Source: Pseudomonadales bacterium
Lineage (GTDB): Bacteria; Pseudomonadota; Gammaproteobacteria; Pseudomonadales; Azotimanducaceae
Length of the DNA stretch: 58,667 nucleotides
NCBI GenBank assembly: GCA_028280225.1
Contig: JANQMF010000015.1
Coordinates: 1 to 58,667 of the forward strand
Reading direction: 5' to 3'
The notes beneath the pieces are model-generated. The model was not told the DNA's origin and made no database searches. It saw only the letters and a list, made by a program, of their open reading frames with translations. Below, piece by piece: positions 8,164 through 18,039 of this stretch (the stretch's first letter is position 1; each line of letters opens with the position of its first letter). The translations under genes were made by a program, and so were the position numbers.

Positions 8164-9054
8164 TTATGCGGTTTGCGGCAGTTCACCACGGTACACCAGG
8201 GTGGCGTTGCCGGTCATTGTAACGGCTGCGTCTGGGTGAGGCCATTTTATTCGCAGTTTACCCCCGGTCAGCGATACTTTGACGCGCTCGTTGACCAGAT
8301 TATGACTGCGCGCCGCCACCACAGCAGCGCAGGCGCCGCTGCCACAAGCACGGGTTTCGCCCACCCCCCGTTCGAAGACCCGCAGACGGATAAACTGCCT
8401 GTCCACAACCTGACAAAAACCGATATTCGCACCTTCGGGAAACGCCGGATGTTGGGTGAGTTGAGCGCCAATGACAGCAACGTCAGCATGGACAACATCG
8501 TCAACAAAAATGACGCCGTGGGGATTGCCCATGGACACCGGGGTCACCCGATAAGTTTCCCCCTCAGCTTCTAAGTCGAATTGACGCAAGCCGCCTTCAC
8601 CAGCGTCATGCCCCACGCTGGCACTGACCTCAAAAGGTACCCGTGCCGGGTCCAGGACAGGTACCGTCATTGTGGTTTCGATTTGTTCCGGGCTGTGTAA
8701 GTGGGTGGTGATATACCCCGCCTCGGACTGCCAGACCAGATTGTTTTTCTTGGTCAATTGCAGGTGTTTGGCCAACAGGGCAACGCTGCGGGTGCCGTTG
8801 CCGCACTGTTGCGCGCCACTGCCGTCGGTATTAAAGATACGGTAGCAAAAATCAGCATCATCATTGCTGGGTGGGTCGATGACCAGCAGTTGGTCAAAGC
8901 CGATGCCGGTGTGCCGGTCACCCCAGGCAGCAATGGTGTCGGCATCCAACTCGAAGTTCTGGGTGACCCTGTCGATGACCATGAAGTCGTTGCCCAGGCC
9001 ATGCATCTTAAAAAACGTGATGTCTTTTTTGGACTTGTTATGTGGTCTGTTCAT
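8164..9054 (-). CDS. dapF: Diaminopimelate epimerase
   Basis: This 296-residue epimerase converts LL- to meso-diaminopimelate for lysine and peptidoglycan. The two catalytic cysteines are visible: Cys84 in Q-Q-C-G-N-G-T-R and Cys237 in R-A-C-G-S-G-A-C. The N-terminal K-M-H-G-L-G-N-D-F motif is intact. The chosen start overlaps the end of lysA by 17 bp, so the two are probably translationally coupled. A later start would give the shorter N-terminus seen in E. coli. Confidence 0.96.
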   Translation of the reverse strand: MNRPHNKSKKDITFFKMHGLGNDFMVIDRVTQNFELDADTIAAWGDRHTGIGFDQLLVIDPPSNDDADFCYRIFNTDGSGAQQCGNGTRSVALLAKHLQLTKKNNLVWQSEAGYITTHLHSPEQIETTMTVPVLDPARVPFEVSASVGHDAGEGGLRQFDLEAEGETYRVTPVSMGNPHGVIFVDDVVHADVAVIGAQLTQHPAFPEGANIGFCQVVDRQFIRLRVFERGVGETRACGSGACAAVVAARSHNLVNERVKVSLTGGKLRIKWPHPDAAVTMTGNATLVYRGELPQTA

Positions 9055-10318
9055 CGACGCGTTCCAACTTCAGTTGGTCCTCAATGGTCTCACGGCGGCG
9101 AACCACCGCAAAGGACTGGTCTTCAACCAATACCTCACAAGCACGCCCACGGGAATTGTAGTTGGACGCTTGTACCATGCCGTAGGCACCGGCTGAGGCA
9201 ATGGCCACAAGGTCACCCTCCGCCAAGCTAAGGTTGCGGCCTTTGGCCAGAAAGTCCCCAGACCCGCAAACCGGGCCCACCACATCCCAGGGCATCAGCT
9301 GAGCAGCCGGGGCCTGCTCATTCAGGGGCAGGACAGCATGATAAGCCTGATAAAGTGCCGGGCGGATCAGGTCGTTCATGGCCGCGTCAACCACGGCAAA
9401 ATTTGGCGCACCCTGGGTTGTTGCCGGCTTGGTATACTCAACGCGGCTGAGCAGAACCCCGGCGTTGGCGGTGATGGAGCGTCCGGGTTCCAGATAGATC
9501 TGCTGGGGCCGTCCGGCCAGTATCTGCTGCACACTGGCCCCGTATTCGGCAAAGTCCAGGGCAGGTTCGTTGTTGTAGGTCACCCCCATACCGCCACCGA
9601 GGTCAATATGTTCTACCGAAATATTCAACGCGGCAAGCTGATCAACCAGTTCTAATAAGCGTGTCAGGGCTTGCAGAAGCGGTTCACAGGAACCAATTTG
9701 CGAACCGATGTGGCAGTCGATGCCGCAAATACGCAAGTGTTTTGCGCCGGCGGCCTGCTGGTACAGGGTGATGGCCTGGTCAGCACTCACGCCAAACTTG
9801 TTTTGCTTCAAACCCGTGGAAATATAGGGATGAGTCTGTGCATCTACATCCGGATTGACCCTTATGGAAATGGGTGCGGATAAGCCTAGATTTTCAGCCC
9901 GCTGATGCACACGCTCCAATTCGCCGGCGCTTTCAATATTAAAACACCCAATACCCGCTTTAAGGGCAAAATCTATCTCAGCGCAGGACTTGCCCACACC
10001 GGAAAAAATAACGCTACCGGGATCAGCACCAACAGCCAGTACCCGGCTGAGTTCACCACCGGAAACAATGTCAAAACCGCAGCCTGCGGATTTGCACAGG
10101 GACAAAATGGCCAGATTCGAGTTGGCTTTAACCGCGTAGTGAATACGATGGGGGAGAGGTGAAAATGCCTGGCCCAGTGCGTTGAGGCGTTCCGTGATTG
10201 CCCTTTTGGAATACACGTAGGCTGGAGTGCCGACGCGGTTGGCAATGTCCGCCAGATCAACACCCTCCATGTGCAGGCGCCCATCCACGTAATGGACGCT
10301 GTAGTCCAACGTGTTCAT
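9038..10318 (-). CDS. lysA: Diaminopimelate decarboxylase
   Basis: This alanine-racemase-fold PLP enzyme makes lysine from meso-diaminopimelate. PLP Lys64 is in H-Y-A-V-K-A-N. The H-I-D-L-G-G-G-M-G segment and the C-terminal V-C-G-S-G-D-F motif, which supplies the partner-subunit cysteine, are present. The ATG at 10318 was chosen over an upstream one (10348) because it overlaps the lptM stop as ATGA, a standard coupling arrangement, and gives the expected N-terminus M-N-T-L-D-Y. Length is 426 residues. Confidence 0.95.
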   Translation of the reverse strand: MNTLDYSVHYVDGRLHMEGVDLADIANRVGTPAYVYSKRAITERLNALGQAFSPLPHRIHYAVKANSNLAILSLCKSAGCGFDIVSGGELSRVLAVGADPGSVIFSGVGKSCAEIDFALKAGIGCFNIESAGELERVHQRAENLGLSAPISIRVNPDVDAQTHPYISTGLKQNKFGVSADQAITLYQQAAGAKHLRICGIDCHIGSQIGSCEPLLQALTRLLELVDQLAALNISVEHIDLGGGMGVTYNNEPALDFAEYGASVQQILAGRPQQIYLEPGRSITANAGVLLSRVEYTKPATTQGAPNFAVVDAAMNDLIRPALYQAYHAVLPLNEQAPAAQLMPWDVVGPVCGSGDFLAKGRNLSLAEGDLVAIASAGAYGMVQASNYNSRGRACEVLVEDQSFAVVRRRETIEDQLKLERVDEQTT

Positions 10319-10482
10319 TCTATTACCTGTGTTCGCATCGGTACCCATGTTTGCACGGGTGCCTGCGCGGGCACCGGGTGAAAGTTATGGGTGGTAGTGG
10401 CATCCTCGGGCAGGTACAGGGGCCCCTTTTGCCCACACATGGCTAACCACAAGGTGCAAAAAACCAGTACTTGCCAACGCAT
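10315..10482 (-). CDS. lptM: LptM (YifL) small lipoprotein
   Basis: The 55-residue predicted lipoprotein starts at ATG 10482 (M-R-W-Q-V-L). After a short hydrophobic signal comes L-W-L-A-M-C-G-Q-K-G-P-L-Y-L-P. The C-G-Q-K-G-P-L-Y segment is diagnostic of LptM/YifL, which assists LptD assembly in the outer membrane in E. coli. The residue before the lipidated cysteine is Met rather than the usual Gly/Ala/Ser, an odd lipobox. The stop overlaps the lysA start (ATGA), and lptM-lysA is the conserved order. Confidence 0.85.
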   Translation of the reverse strand: MRWQVLVFCTLWLAMCGQKGPLYLPEDATTTHNFHPVPAQAPVQTWVPMRTQVIE

Positions 10483-10542
10483 CGCTTGTTTCCGCCACGT
10501 TAAAACGGCGCAGTATACCGGCAATCCCGGTTGCAGGCTAAG

Positions 10543-11973
10543 TTATAGATGCTGGCGGGCATGGTTAATGGCCGCACTGACCTGGCTGGGTGCGGTGCCC
10601 CCGGCATGGTCCCGGGCGGCAACTGAACCCTCCAGGCTCAGTACTTGATAAACATCTTGGGTAATCACCGATGAATCGGGTCCGTTGAGTTCTTCAATGG
10701 ACAGCTCTTCAAGCGTTTTGCCCAGGGTTACGGCCCGCTGCACGGCCTGCCCGACAATTTCGTGGGCGTCCCTGAAAGGAACAGCCTTTCTGACCAGGTA
10801 GTCGGCCAGATCCGTTGCCGTGGTAAATCCCTTTAAAGTAGCCTCGCGCATGACTTCTTTGTTGGCAACAATATTGGGTACCAGACCCAGCAATGCCGTG
10901 GTGCAATCTTCCAACGTATCAATGGCGTCAAACAGCGGCTCCTTGTCTTCCTGATTGTCTTTGTTGTAGGCCAGGGGCTGACTTTTCATTAAGGTCAACA
11001 AAGCCATCAGATGGCCATTTACCCGGCCGGTTTTGCCTCTGATCAATTCGGGTACGTCGGGATTTTTTTTCTGGGGCATGATGCTTGAACCCGTGCAAAA
11101 ACGATCGGGCAGTTCAACAAAATTAAATTGTTGGGAAGACCACAGTACCAATTCTTCGCACCAGCGGGACATATGGGTCAGGGTCAGCGCCGCAGCGGCA
11201 CAGAACTCGATGGCAAAGTCCCGGTCGCTGACCGCATCCAGAGAATTGGCGCAAATACCATCAAACTGCAGGGCCCGGGCAACAGATTCCCGATCAGGCA
11301 GATAGGGTGTGCCCGCCAACGCCGCAGCCCCCAACGGTAATTTGTTGACGCGCTTGCGGCAATCCAGCAAACGTTCTCGGTCGCGCAAGAGCATTTCAAA
11401 CCAGGCCATTAGATGATGGCCAAAGGTGATGGGTTGAGCCGCCTGCAGATGGGTAAAGCCGGGCATGATCGTATGGATATGCTGCTCCGCAAGATCCAAC
11501 AGGGCATTGAGCAGATCAGTCTGTTTGGCCGCGATACGGTCGATGGCGTCGCGTAGATACAGGCGGATGTCCGTGGCTACCTGATCGTTGCGGGATCTGC
11601 CGGTATGCAGCTTCTTGCCCGTGTCGCCAATCAGGTCAATTAACCGGCTTTCGATGTTCATGTGCACATCTTCCAGCGGCACCGACCAGACAAAACTTCC
11701 GGCTTCGATTTCCGCGGAAATTTGCTCCAGTGCGTCGACAATCTGTTCCACCTCATCTTTTTGCAGCACGCCGATATTGCCTAACATGTGCGCGTGGGCA
11801 ACAGAGCCGCGGATATCCTGGGCATACAATCGTTGGTCAAAGGTAACGGATGCGGTAAAGGCCTCAACAAAGGCGTCGGTAGCTTCACTGAAACGGCCAC
11901 GCAGCAAACCCTTGGATTGTGCCTGTGAATTTGTGGCGGTTGAGCTGTTGTTCTGCGAGCTATGCGTTGTCAT
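10543..11973 (-). CDS. argH: Argininosuccinate lyase
   Basis: The 476-residue protein of the fumarase/aspartase superfamily splits argininosuccinate to arginine and fumarate. The signature loop [11 protein letters not shown] is intact, as are H-T-G-R-S-R-N-D-Q near residue 120 and T-H-L-Q-A-A-Q-P around 175. It is divergent from algZ, as in Pseudomonas. The next gene downstream on the same strand is lptM, 60 bp away, so argH could head the lysA-xerC run. Confidence 0.97.
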   Translation of the reverse strand: MTTHSSQNNSSTATNSQAQSKGLLRGRFSEATDAFVEAFTASVTFDQRLYAQDIRGSVAHAHMLGNIGVLQKDEVEQIVDALEQISAEIEAGSFVWSVPLEDVHMNIESRLIDLIGDTGKKLHTGRSRNDQVATDIRLYLRDAIDRIAAKQTDLLNALLDLAEQHIHTIMPGFTHLQAAQPITFGHHLMAWFEMLLRDRERLLDCRKRVNKLPLGAAALAGTPYLPDRESVARALQFDGICANSLDAVSDRDFAIEFCAAAALTLTHMSRWCEELVLWSSQQFNFVELPDRFCTGSSIMPQKKNPDVPELIRGKTGRVNGHLMALLTLMKSQPLAYNKDNQEDKEPLFDAIDTLEDCTTALLGLVPNIVANKEVMREATLKGFTTATDLADYLVRKAVPFRDAHEIVGQAVQRAVTLGKTLEELSIEELNGPDSSVITQDVYQVLSLEGSVAARDHAGGTAPSQVSAAINHARQHL

Positions 11974-12127
11974 CTGTTTTACCCAAGTGGCGGTTTAAAA
12001 CCGGTGGATTGTTATGATTGTCTTAAGGTCTCAGATGGGTTGTTGTGTAGAATAGGGCCTGTTTATTAGGTGACCCACCGCAACAACCTCGGCTTGAGAC
12101 AAATCATTATAGCGAAATGTAACATCG

Positions 12128-13165
12128 ATGAGTGCTAGACCGGCGCACTTCGCCATCCCGGAGCTGTGCAATACCACGGCCATTGCGCTGTTGGTGATAT
12201 TCAGCCAATTGCTGGTTGTGGTTTTGCTGTTTGCCGGTGGTGAAATCAGTTGGGTACGTTTTGGCCTGATGTCGCTGTTTGTGCAGTGGGTGGCATTGTT
12301 AAGTGCTGCGCTGCTGTGCGCCTTGCGCAAACCCCTGGCGCATTTACCGCTGGGTGCCGGGGCAGGCATTATGTTTGGGTCGGTCTTAGTGGTTACAGGG
12401 ACCCTGGGGCTTGTCACTGAACTGCTGTTGAACAAGGGCCCCGGCATGGGTGTCAGGATTGGCGGCCAGCTTATTATAGCGGGAATTATTACGGGCCTGG
12501 TGCTGCGGTACTTTTATGTCCAGCAACGGCTTCGCTTGCAGGAGCAGGCGGAGTTACAGTCACGTATCCAGGCCTTGCAATCGCGCATACGGCCACACTT
12601 TTTATTTAACAGCATGAACATTATCGCCTCCCTGATCGCCACGGACCCGGAAACCGCGGAGGTGGTGGTGGAAGATCTGTCTGAACTGTTCAGAGCCAGC
12701 CTGAATGAAGCGGGCAATCAGGTGCCCCTGGCTGATGAGTTGGATTTGTGTGAGCGTTATTTGCGTATCGAAGCGCTGCGCCTGGGCGATCGCCTGCAAC
12801 TGGACTGGCGGGTAGCAGCGGCAATAGAGGGAGTGCAGATCCCCCTGTTGACCCTGCAGCCCCTGCTGGAAAATGCTATCTACCACGGCATCCAGCCACT
12901 GCCGGAAGGCGGAACCATTGAAATGCGGGTTGAACTCGACGATCAGGAAGTGGCCATTTTTATCGTCAATCCCTTGCCGGATGCAAGCCACCCGCAGGAA
13001 AGTGAAGGGAATCGTATGGCTCTGCAGAACATCCGCAGCCGGCTGGGGGTCCTGTATGGACCCAAGGCCGGCTTGCAGACCAGGGCGGGTGGCGGCCGCT
13101 TTGTAACGGAGCTGCGATTCCCTAAAATACCGGATCCAGGGCAAAGTGATTTAGGCAAACCGTAA
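12128..13165 (+). CDS. algZ: Sensor kinase of the LytS/AlgZ (FimS) type
   Basis: The 345-residue protein has an N-terminal membrane region with about four helices. A His_kinase domain follows, with R-P-H-F-L-F-N-S-M-N around residues 155-165; the His of that box is the presumed phospho-acceptor. A degenerate HATPase domain includes L-Q-P-L-L-E-N-A-I-Y-H-G. It is the partner of the LytTR regulator immediately downstream (TAATG overlap). In Pseudomonas, AlgZ/FimS-AlgR governs alginate, type IV pili and virulence traits; targets here are unknown. Confidence 0.93.
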   Translation: MSARPAHFAIPELCNTTAIALLVIFSQLLVVVLLFAGGEISWVRFGLMSLFVQWVALLSAALLCALRKPLAHLPLGAGAGIMFGSVLVVTGTLGLVTELLLNKGPGMGVRIGGQLIIAGIITGLVLRYFYVQQRLRLQEQAELQSRIQALQSRIRPHFLFNSMNIIASLIATDPETAEVVVEDLSELFRASLNEAGNQVPLADELDLCERYLRIEALRLGDRLQLDWRVAAAIEGVQIPLLTLQPLLENAIYHGIQPLPEGGTIEMRVELDDQEVAIFIVNPLPDASHPQESEGNRMALQNIRSRLGVLYGPKAGLQTRAGGGRFVTELRFPKIPDPGQSDLGKP

Positions 13166-13890
13166 TGCGTGTGCTGTTGGTGGATGATGAAAACCTGGCC
13201 CGGGACCGGCTCAACCGGATGTTGGCTGACGAAGGCTACGAAGTTGTTGGCGAAGCGGCAAACGGGGCGGAAGCGGTGGCGGCATGTGATCGGCTGCAAC
13301 CGGATCTTGTTTTGCTGGATATCCGTATGCCGGGTATGGACGGCTTAGAGGCCGCCCGCCATTTCCTGGAGATTGAACAGCCGCCCGCGGTGGTCTTTTG
13401 CACTGCGTATGAAGAACATGCCATTCAGGCTTTTGATCTGCAGGCGGTGGGGTACTTGCTCAAGCCGGTCCGTAAAGAAAAGCTGTTACAGGCCTTGGAC
13501 AAGGCCAGTCGTTTGAATCGGGCACAACTCGCGGCAATCAGCGCGGTGGATAATAATCGCCGCACCCACATCTGTGCGCGAACCCATAAAGGGGTTGAGT
13601 TGATTGCCATTGAAGACGTTAAGTTTTTTCAGGCTGACCAGAAATATGTCACGGTGCGCTTCAGCGGTGGTGAAATTATTGTTGATGAAACCCTGCGCGA
13701 GTTGGAGGATGAATTTGCCGACCTGCTGATCCGTGTACATCGCAATGCCCTGGTAGCCAAAAAACATATTGATGGCCTGGTTAAGGAAGCGGGTGGTATC
13801 GTTTCCATCCGCCTCAAAGATCTGGAGGAAACGATTGTTATTAGCCGCAGGCACTTGCCCTCCGTCCGTAAAGTTATCAAAAGTCTGTAG
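13165..13890 (+). CDS. algR: LytTR response regulator AlgR
   Basis: The 241-residue regulator has an N-terminal receiver domain with the acidic pair D-D-E-N and phospho-acceptor Asp52 in V-L-L-D-I-R-M-P-G. The C-terminal LytTR DNA-binding domain is at about 135-241. Its start shares one base with the algZ stop. Gene order argH/algZ-algR-hemC matches Pseudomonas exactly. hemC follows after 9 bp, so haem-pathway genes may be read from the same transcript. Confidence 0.95.
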   Translation: MRVLLVDDENLARDRLNRMLADEGYEVVGEAANGAEAVAACDRLQPDLVLLDIRMPGMDGLEAARHFLEIEQPPAVVFCTAYEEHAIQAFDLQAVGYLLKPVRKEKLLQALDKASRLNRAQLAAISAVDNNRRTHICARTHKGVELIAIEDVKFFQADQKYVTVRFSGGEIIVDETLRELEDEFADLLIRVHRNALVAKKHIDGLVKEAGGIVSIRLKDLEETIVISRRHLPSVRKVIKSL

Positions 13891-13899
13891 GCTGGGAAC

Positions 13900-14811
13900 A
13901 TGACCGCCGTTATTCGTATCGCCACCCGCCAGAGCCAGCTTGCCCTGTGGCAGGCACACTTTATACGCGACCGGCTTAAGGCTGCCCATCCACAGGTTGA
14001 GGTTGAGCTGCGCGGCATGACCACCAAGGGTGACCGTTGGTTGCAGGCCCCCTTAAGTGAGGTGGGTGGGAAGGGCCTTTTTGTCAAAGAGCTCGAGGCG
14101 GCCATGCTTGCCGGCGAGGCAGATCTGGCCGTTCATTCCGCCAAAGATTTGCCGGCCCAGATTCCGGCGGAATTTGTCCTACCGGTGTTTGCCTTTCGTG
14201 CCTCAACCCACGATGTATTGGTCAGCCGGCAGGGTGACCTGGATCAACTTCCCGGCGGGGCCCGTGTGGGCTCGGCCAGCCTGCGGCGGCGGGCGCAAAT
14301 ACTCGTCCGGCGGCCCGACCTGCGGGTTGAACCCATTCGCGGCAATGTGGATACGCGTTTGGAGAAGTTGGCCAATGGTGAATATGACGCCATTGTGCTG
14401 GCCGCAGCAGGATTGGAACGGTTGCAGATATCCGTGGCGGGCATGTATCCCCTGTCTTTGGAAACCTGTCTGCCGGCACCCGGGCAGGGTGCTCTGGCCA
14501 TTGAATGTTGTGCGGGCAATCCGGTGGTACAGATGTTGGACGCGCTGAAGGACGATGTGGTGGCCCGCTGTGTTGAAGCGGAGCGGGGCGTAAGCGCCGG
14601 GTTGGGTGCGGATTGTTCGCTGCCGGTGGCGGCCCTGGCCACACCTGAGGGTGATGGGGTGTATTTACGCAGTCTGATTGCCAGTGCGGATGGACGCACC
14701 CTGCTGCGGGCTGAAGCCCGCGGCCAACCTGCGGCCGCCGCGGCAGAGGTGGTCAGTACCCTGTATGAACAGGGTGCCGCGGATGTTCTGGCCCAATTGC
14801 GGGACCCATGA
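13900..14811 (+). CDS. hemC: Porphobilinogen deaminase
   Basis: This 303-residue hydroxymethylbilane synthase polymerises four porphobilinogens. The N-terminal I-A-T-R-Q-S-Q-L-A-L-W-Q motif, G-D-R-W/L-Q in the substrate region and A-V-H-S-A-K-D-L-P are typical. Cys239 in G-A-D-C-S-L-P-V is placed to carry the dipyrromethane cofactor. The 3' end overlaps hemD by ATGA. It is part of the cluster hemC-hemD-hemX-hemY. Confidence 0.97.
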   Translation: MTAVIRIATRQSQLALWQAHFIRDRLKAAHPQVEVELRGMTTKGDRWLQAPLSEVGGKGLFVKELEAAMLAGEADLAVHSAKDLPAQIPAEFVLPVFAFRASTHDVLVSRQGDLDQLPGGARVGSASLRRRAQILVRRPDLRVEPIRGNVDTRLEKLANGEYDAIVLAAAGLERLQISVAGMYPLSLETCLPAPGQGALAIECCAGNPVVQMLDALKDDVVARCVEAERGVSAGLGADCSLPVAALATPEGDGVYLRSLIASADGRTLLRAEARGQPAAAAAEVVSTLYEQGAADVLAQLRDP

Positions 14812-15590
14812 AGGACCGGGGTAAGATTTGGGTAACGCGCAGCGAACCCGGTGCCACCCAACTGGCCGAGCGTATTGAGGCTGCAGGTCTGAAAGTCTGG
14901 AAAGCACCGGTGATGCGGATTGAGCCGTTGCAGCCGGTAGTTTGTGAACGCTGGACGAACATTACCGGTGAGGTGGGGCCTGGACAACAGCTGCCCGCCG
15001 GGGCGATTCCAGACTTACCCAAGCCCCGGCTCATTATTGTTTTGTCTGTCCACGGGGCAATGCCCTACCTCCGTGGCTGTGGGATCCCCCGGTACGCTGA
15101 CGTTCAACATATTGCCATTGGCCGGGCCACAGCCCGGGTCCTGGAGTCATTGCCCGTCGCCGTGCCCGCTGAGAGCACCTCTGAGGGTATTCTGGCTATG
15201 CCCCAGGTGGCCAATCTGGGGCGGGGTGATGAGCTGTGGATCGTTGCCGGGGAAGGGGGCCGCACGGTGCTGGTGGATCACTTCCGGCGGCAATTGAAGT
15301 TGCGCATCGCGCGCTTTACAACCTACCGGCGAGTCAGCGTGGAGGTGGGTCTGCAACGCCGCGATGTCCGGCAGATTGGCATGATTGTGGTGGGTTCCGC
15401 GGCGGGGTTGTCCGCCGTCCACGCTCAGTGGCGGCTTGCCGGGGGTCAAGAGTTTGTAAAATTACTGGTGCCTTCACAACGGGTAGCGGATAAAGCGGCA
15501 CAACTTGGCTTCCAGCGGGTTTACAATACCCAAGGCGCATCTGCGGATACGGTGATCGCAGCAATAACCAGTATGGATGGAACAGCATGA
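14808..15590 (+). CDS. hemD: Uroporphyrinogen-III synthase
   Basis: This 260-residue protein of the poorly conserved HemD family cyclises hydroxymethylbilane with inversion of ring D. Family cues are the N-terminal W-V-T-R-S-E-P-G-A, the central I-A-I-G-R-A-T-A-R-V-L-E and the late V-P-S-Q-R-V-A-D-K-A-A-Q-L-G-F. The rest is assigned mainly from its place between hemC and hemX, with ATGA overlaps on both sides. Confidence 0.92.
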   Translation: MKDRGKIWVTRSEPGATQLAERIEAAGLKVWKAPVMRIEPLQPVVCERWTNITGEVGPGQQLPAGAIPDLPKPRLIIVLSVHGAMPYLRGCGIPRYADVQHIAIGRATARVLESLPVAVPAESTSEGILAMPQVANLGRGDELWIVAGEGGRTVLVDHFRRQLKLRIARFTTYRRVSVEVGLQRRDVRQIGMIVVGSAAGLSAVHAQWRLAGGQEFVKLLVPSQRVADKAAQLGFQRVYNTQGASADTVIAAITSMDGTA

Positions 15591-16846
15591 CAGAAAAAAA
15601 AGAACCGGATGACCACACACAATCTGCGGAGCACAGTGAGGAGGTCTTAACATCGGGTTCTGTGGACGACAAGGACGTTCATGAGGAAATGATTGATGCT
15701 GATCCGCGGCAGCAGGATGCTGAACCCGAGCAGACAGAACTGACCCAGGCCGGTACGCTCCAGGATGAACAAACCCTTGAAGCAGCGGCCTCGGCCTCCG
15801 GTGAAGCCCAGGGAGTGGCTGAAGACACACCGTTACCCCCCGAAAACGAGCCGCCCGCGGCTCAACCCCCAAAATCAGGGCGGGGTCTGGCTGGACTGGC
15901 TTTATTTCTGGCCCTGTTGGGGGCCGCGGGGGTAGGCTACCTGTACTACCTGCTGGTTTATCAGGACCCGTTGGCTGCGGTAAATGCTCAACAAACCGAG
16001 GTGGACAAGTCCATTCAGACGCTGTCGTCGGAATTTAATGCCGGTCTTGATGAAGTGCAGCGCAGTACCGCTGAAGAAATTGCCGCCATGGCGGATGCCC
16101 AACAACAGCAGCTTGCGGAAAATGAAGCCAAGGTGTTGAAGTCGCTGAACGAAGCTTTACAGGCGGCGCCGCCTTCCCAGCGTAAGTGGAAGCTTGCGGA
16201 GGCTGAGTATTTAATGCGCATCGCCAATCACAGGGTGCTGATGGAACAAGACTCCAGTGGTGCGCTGAATCTGTTGTTGGCGGCGGACGAAGTGATTGCG
16301 CAACTGGACGATTTTGCCCTGCATCAGGTGCGTGCCCGCCTGGCGGACGAAATTGTCGCCTTGCGACAGGTGCGCCGGGATGACCTGCAAGGCATCTACC
16401 TGCGCATCGAAGCGGTTAAAGGGGGGCTTGCTAACCTCTCCTTTCTGGCGCCGGCTTATCAGGCAACCACACCGCAAGCGGACGCACAACAAACGGTATG
16501 GCAAACCCTGTGGCAGGAGTTGCAAAAGTTTGTACGGGTGCGGACCTTAAAATCTGACGAATCCATTAAACCGCTACTGGCCCCCGATGAGGAGCAGTAT
16601 TTGGAGCTGAATATTCGGCTGGCATTACAACAGGCTCAGTCGGCGGCATTAAAACGCCAACAGGCGGTTTTTGAAAGCAGCTTACAATCAGCGCGCGGCT
16701 GGATAGAACGGTACATGTCCCAAGACGAAGCGGCCCAGGCTCTGGTCAGCGAACTCAGCGCACTGTTGGAGGTTGAACTTGCAAGACCCCTGCCGGATAT
16801 CTCCGGCTCGTTGAACGAGTTGTTATCGGCTGTGGGGACCAATTAA
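15587..16846 (+). CDS. hemX: HemX-type membrane protein
   Basis: The 419-residue protein has a long acidic, Gln/Glu-rich N-terminal cytoplasmic tail (about 1-95), one membrane segment near residues 98-122 (G-L-A-L-F-L-A-L-L-G-A-A-G-V-G) and a periplasmic helical, partly coiled-coil region. This is the HemX layout. The family is often annotated as uroporphyrinogen-III methyltransferase, but this type lacks the methyltransferase fold, so the enzymatic name is not supported by sequence. A role as a scaffold for haem-pathway enzymes has been suggested. Confidence 0.9.
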   Translation: MTEKKEPDDHTQSAEHSEEVLTSGSVDDKDVHEEMIDADPRQQDAEPEQTELTQAGTLQDEQTLEAAASASGEAQGVAEDTPLPPENEPPAAQPPKSGRGLAGLALFLALLGAAGVGYLYYLLVYQDPLAAVNAQQTEVDKSIQTLSSEFNAGLDEVQRSTAEEIAAMADAQQQQLAENEAKVLKSLNEALQAAPPSQRKWKLAEAEYLMRIANHRVLMEQDSSGALNLLLAADEVIAQLDDFALHQVRARLADEIVALRQVRRDDLQGIYLRIEAVKGGLANLSFLAPAYQATTPQADAQQTVWQTLWQELQKFVRVRTLKSDESIKPLLAPDEEQYLELNIRLALQQAQSAALKRQQAVFESSLQSARGWIERYMSQDEAAQALVSELSALLEVELARPLPDISGSLNELLSAVGTN

Positions 16847-18039
16847 TGAAAATTGTCCTGATCACAGTTCTGGCGGCCCTGGTTTTAGGTGGCTTGGTAG
16901 GGACCCTGCTGGTGCGTGACGCCGGCTACGTTCTGGTCACTTATGGTGAAATTGTCCTGGAAACAAGTCTGTGGGTCGGTGTTTTGCTCATCATCATCCT
17001 GTATTTTGTCATTCGCACCTTAGCCTGGTTGTTTTCTAAAACCTGGAAGAGTCAACTGCAATTTATTAACTGGCGCAGTGGGCGCCGGGAAAAGGTAGCC
17101 AGGTCGCAGACGACCCGGGGTTTGCTGGTGATGAATGAGGGCCGCTGGGCTGAGGCCCGCAAGCTGCTGCTCAATGGCGCTCAGGAAGCGGATACGCCGT
17201 TGCTCAACTACCTGAATGCTGCCCGCGCTGCGCATAAAATGGGTGAGGTGCAACAGCGTGATGAATTCCTCAAGCGCGCGCACGCCATATCGCCAAGCGC
17301 CAAGTTTGCGGTAAGCCTGAGTCAGGCTGAATTTCATATTGACGACCAGCACTTTGAGCAGGCGTTGGCGGCATTATTGGTATTACACAAGCGGGCCCCT
17401 AAACATGCCAGTGTGCTCGCCATGCTGACAACCTGTTACGAAGGTTTGGGTGACTGGCAAGCGTTGCGGGAGTTGCTGGCGGATGTAGCCAAACACAAGG
17501 CGTTGCCGGAGGCAGAAATCCAACGGTTGCAAACACAGGTGTGGCGGCACCTTTTGCACCAGGATGTACCCGTGGCAAAACTTTGGAAACAGCTACCCGG
17601 CCACTTAAAGAGTGAGACTGAAATCCTGCTCCAATGGATACAATCCCTGTTGGACAGGCAGGAACCGGACCAGGCTGAAGCGGCACTGCGGCTCATTCTT
17701 GCCCAGACCTGGGACCAGGAACTGGTGCGGATGTACGGCAATACCCGGTCGAGTGACATTGCCAGACAATTGGTGGTTGCTCAGGGTTGGGCCAAGGAAC
17801 GCCCAAACGATCCAACTTTGTTATTGAGCCTTGGACGCTTGTGCCTGGCTAACGAAAAATTTGCTCAGGCAAGAGAATATTTTGAAGCTAGTCTGCGGCT
17901 TCAACCTCAGGATGAAACCTACGGTGAACTGGGCAGACTTTGTGTGGCCATTGGTGATGAACGACGTGGCACGGAATATCTGTTGCGTTCCCTCGGGAAT
18001 TTACCGGACCTGCCCCAGCCCCAGCGGGCTGCCATCTAG
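16846..18039 (+). CDS. hemY: HemY-type TPR membrane protein
   Basis: The 397-residue protein has two N-terminal membrane helices (about 5-25 and 42-62) followed by tetratricopeptide repeats to the C-terminus. Examples are the segments around P-L-L-N-Y-L-N-A-A-R-A-A-H-K and P-T-L-L-L-S-L-G-R-L-C-L-A-N-E-K. This is the proteobacterial HemY of the hemCDXY cluster, not the protoporphyrinogen oxidase that shares the name. Function is not firmly known. It shares one base with the hemX stop, and its 3' end overlaps the convergent flavin reductase by 4 bp. Confidence 0.92.
   Translation: MKIVLITVLAALVLGGLVGTLLVRDAGYVLVTYGEIVLETSLWVGVLLIIILYFVIRTLAWLFSKTWKSQLQFINWRSGRREKVARSQTTRGLLVMNEGRWAEARKLLLNGAQEADTPLLNYLNAARAAHKMGEVQQRDEFLKRAHAISPSAKFAVSLSQAEFHIDDQHFEQALAALLVLHKRAPKHASVLAMLTTCYEGLGDWQALRELLADVAKHKALPEAEIQRLQTQVWRHLLHQDVPVAKLWKQLPGHLKSETEILLQWIQSLLDRQEPDQAEAALRLILAQTWDQELVRMYGNTRSSDIARQLVVAQGWAKERPNDPTLLLSLGRLCLANEKFAQAREYFEASLRLQPQDETYGELGRLCVAIGDERRGTEYLLRSLGNLPDLPQPQRAAI

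Noticed and set aside
15587-16846. HemX as an active uroporphyrinogen-III methyltransferase
   Set aside because: The protein has only a tail, one membrane helix and helical periplasmic part; no methyltransferase motifs.
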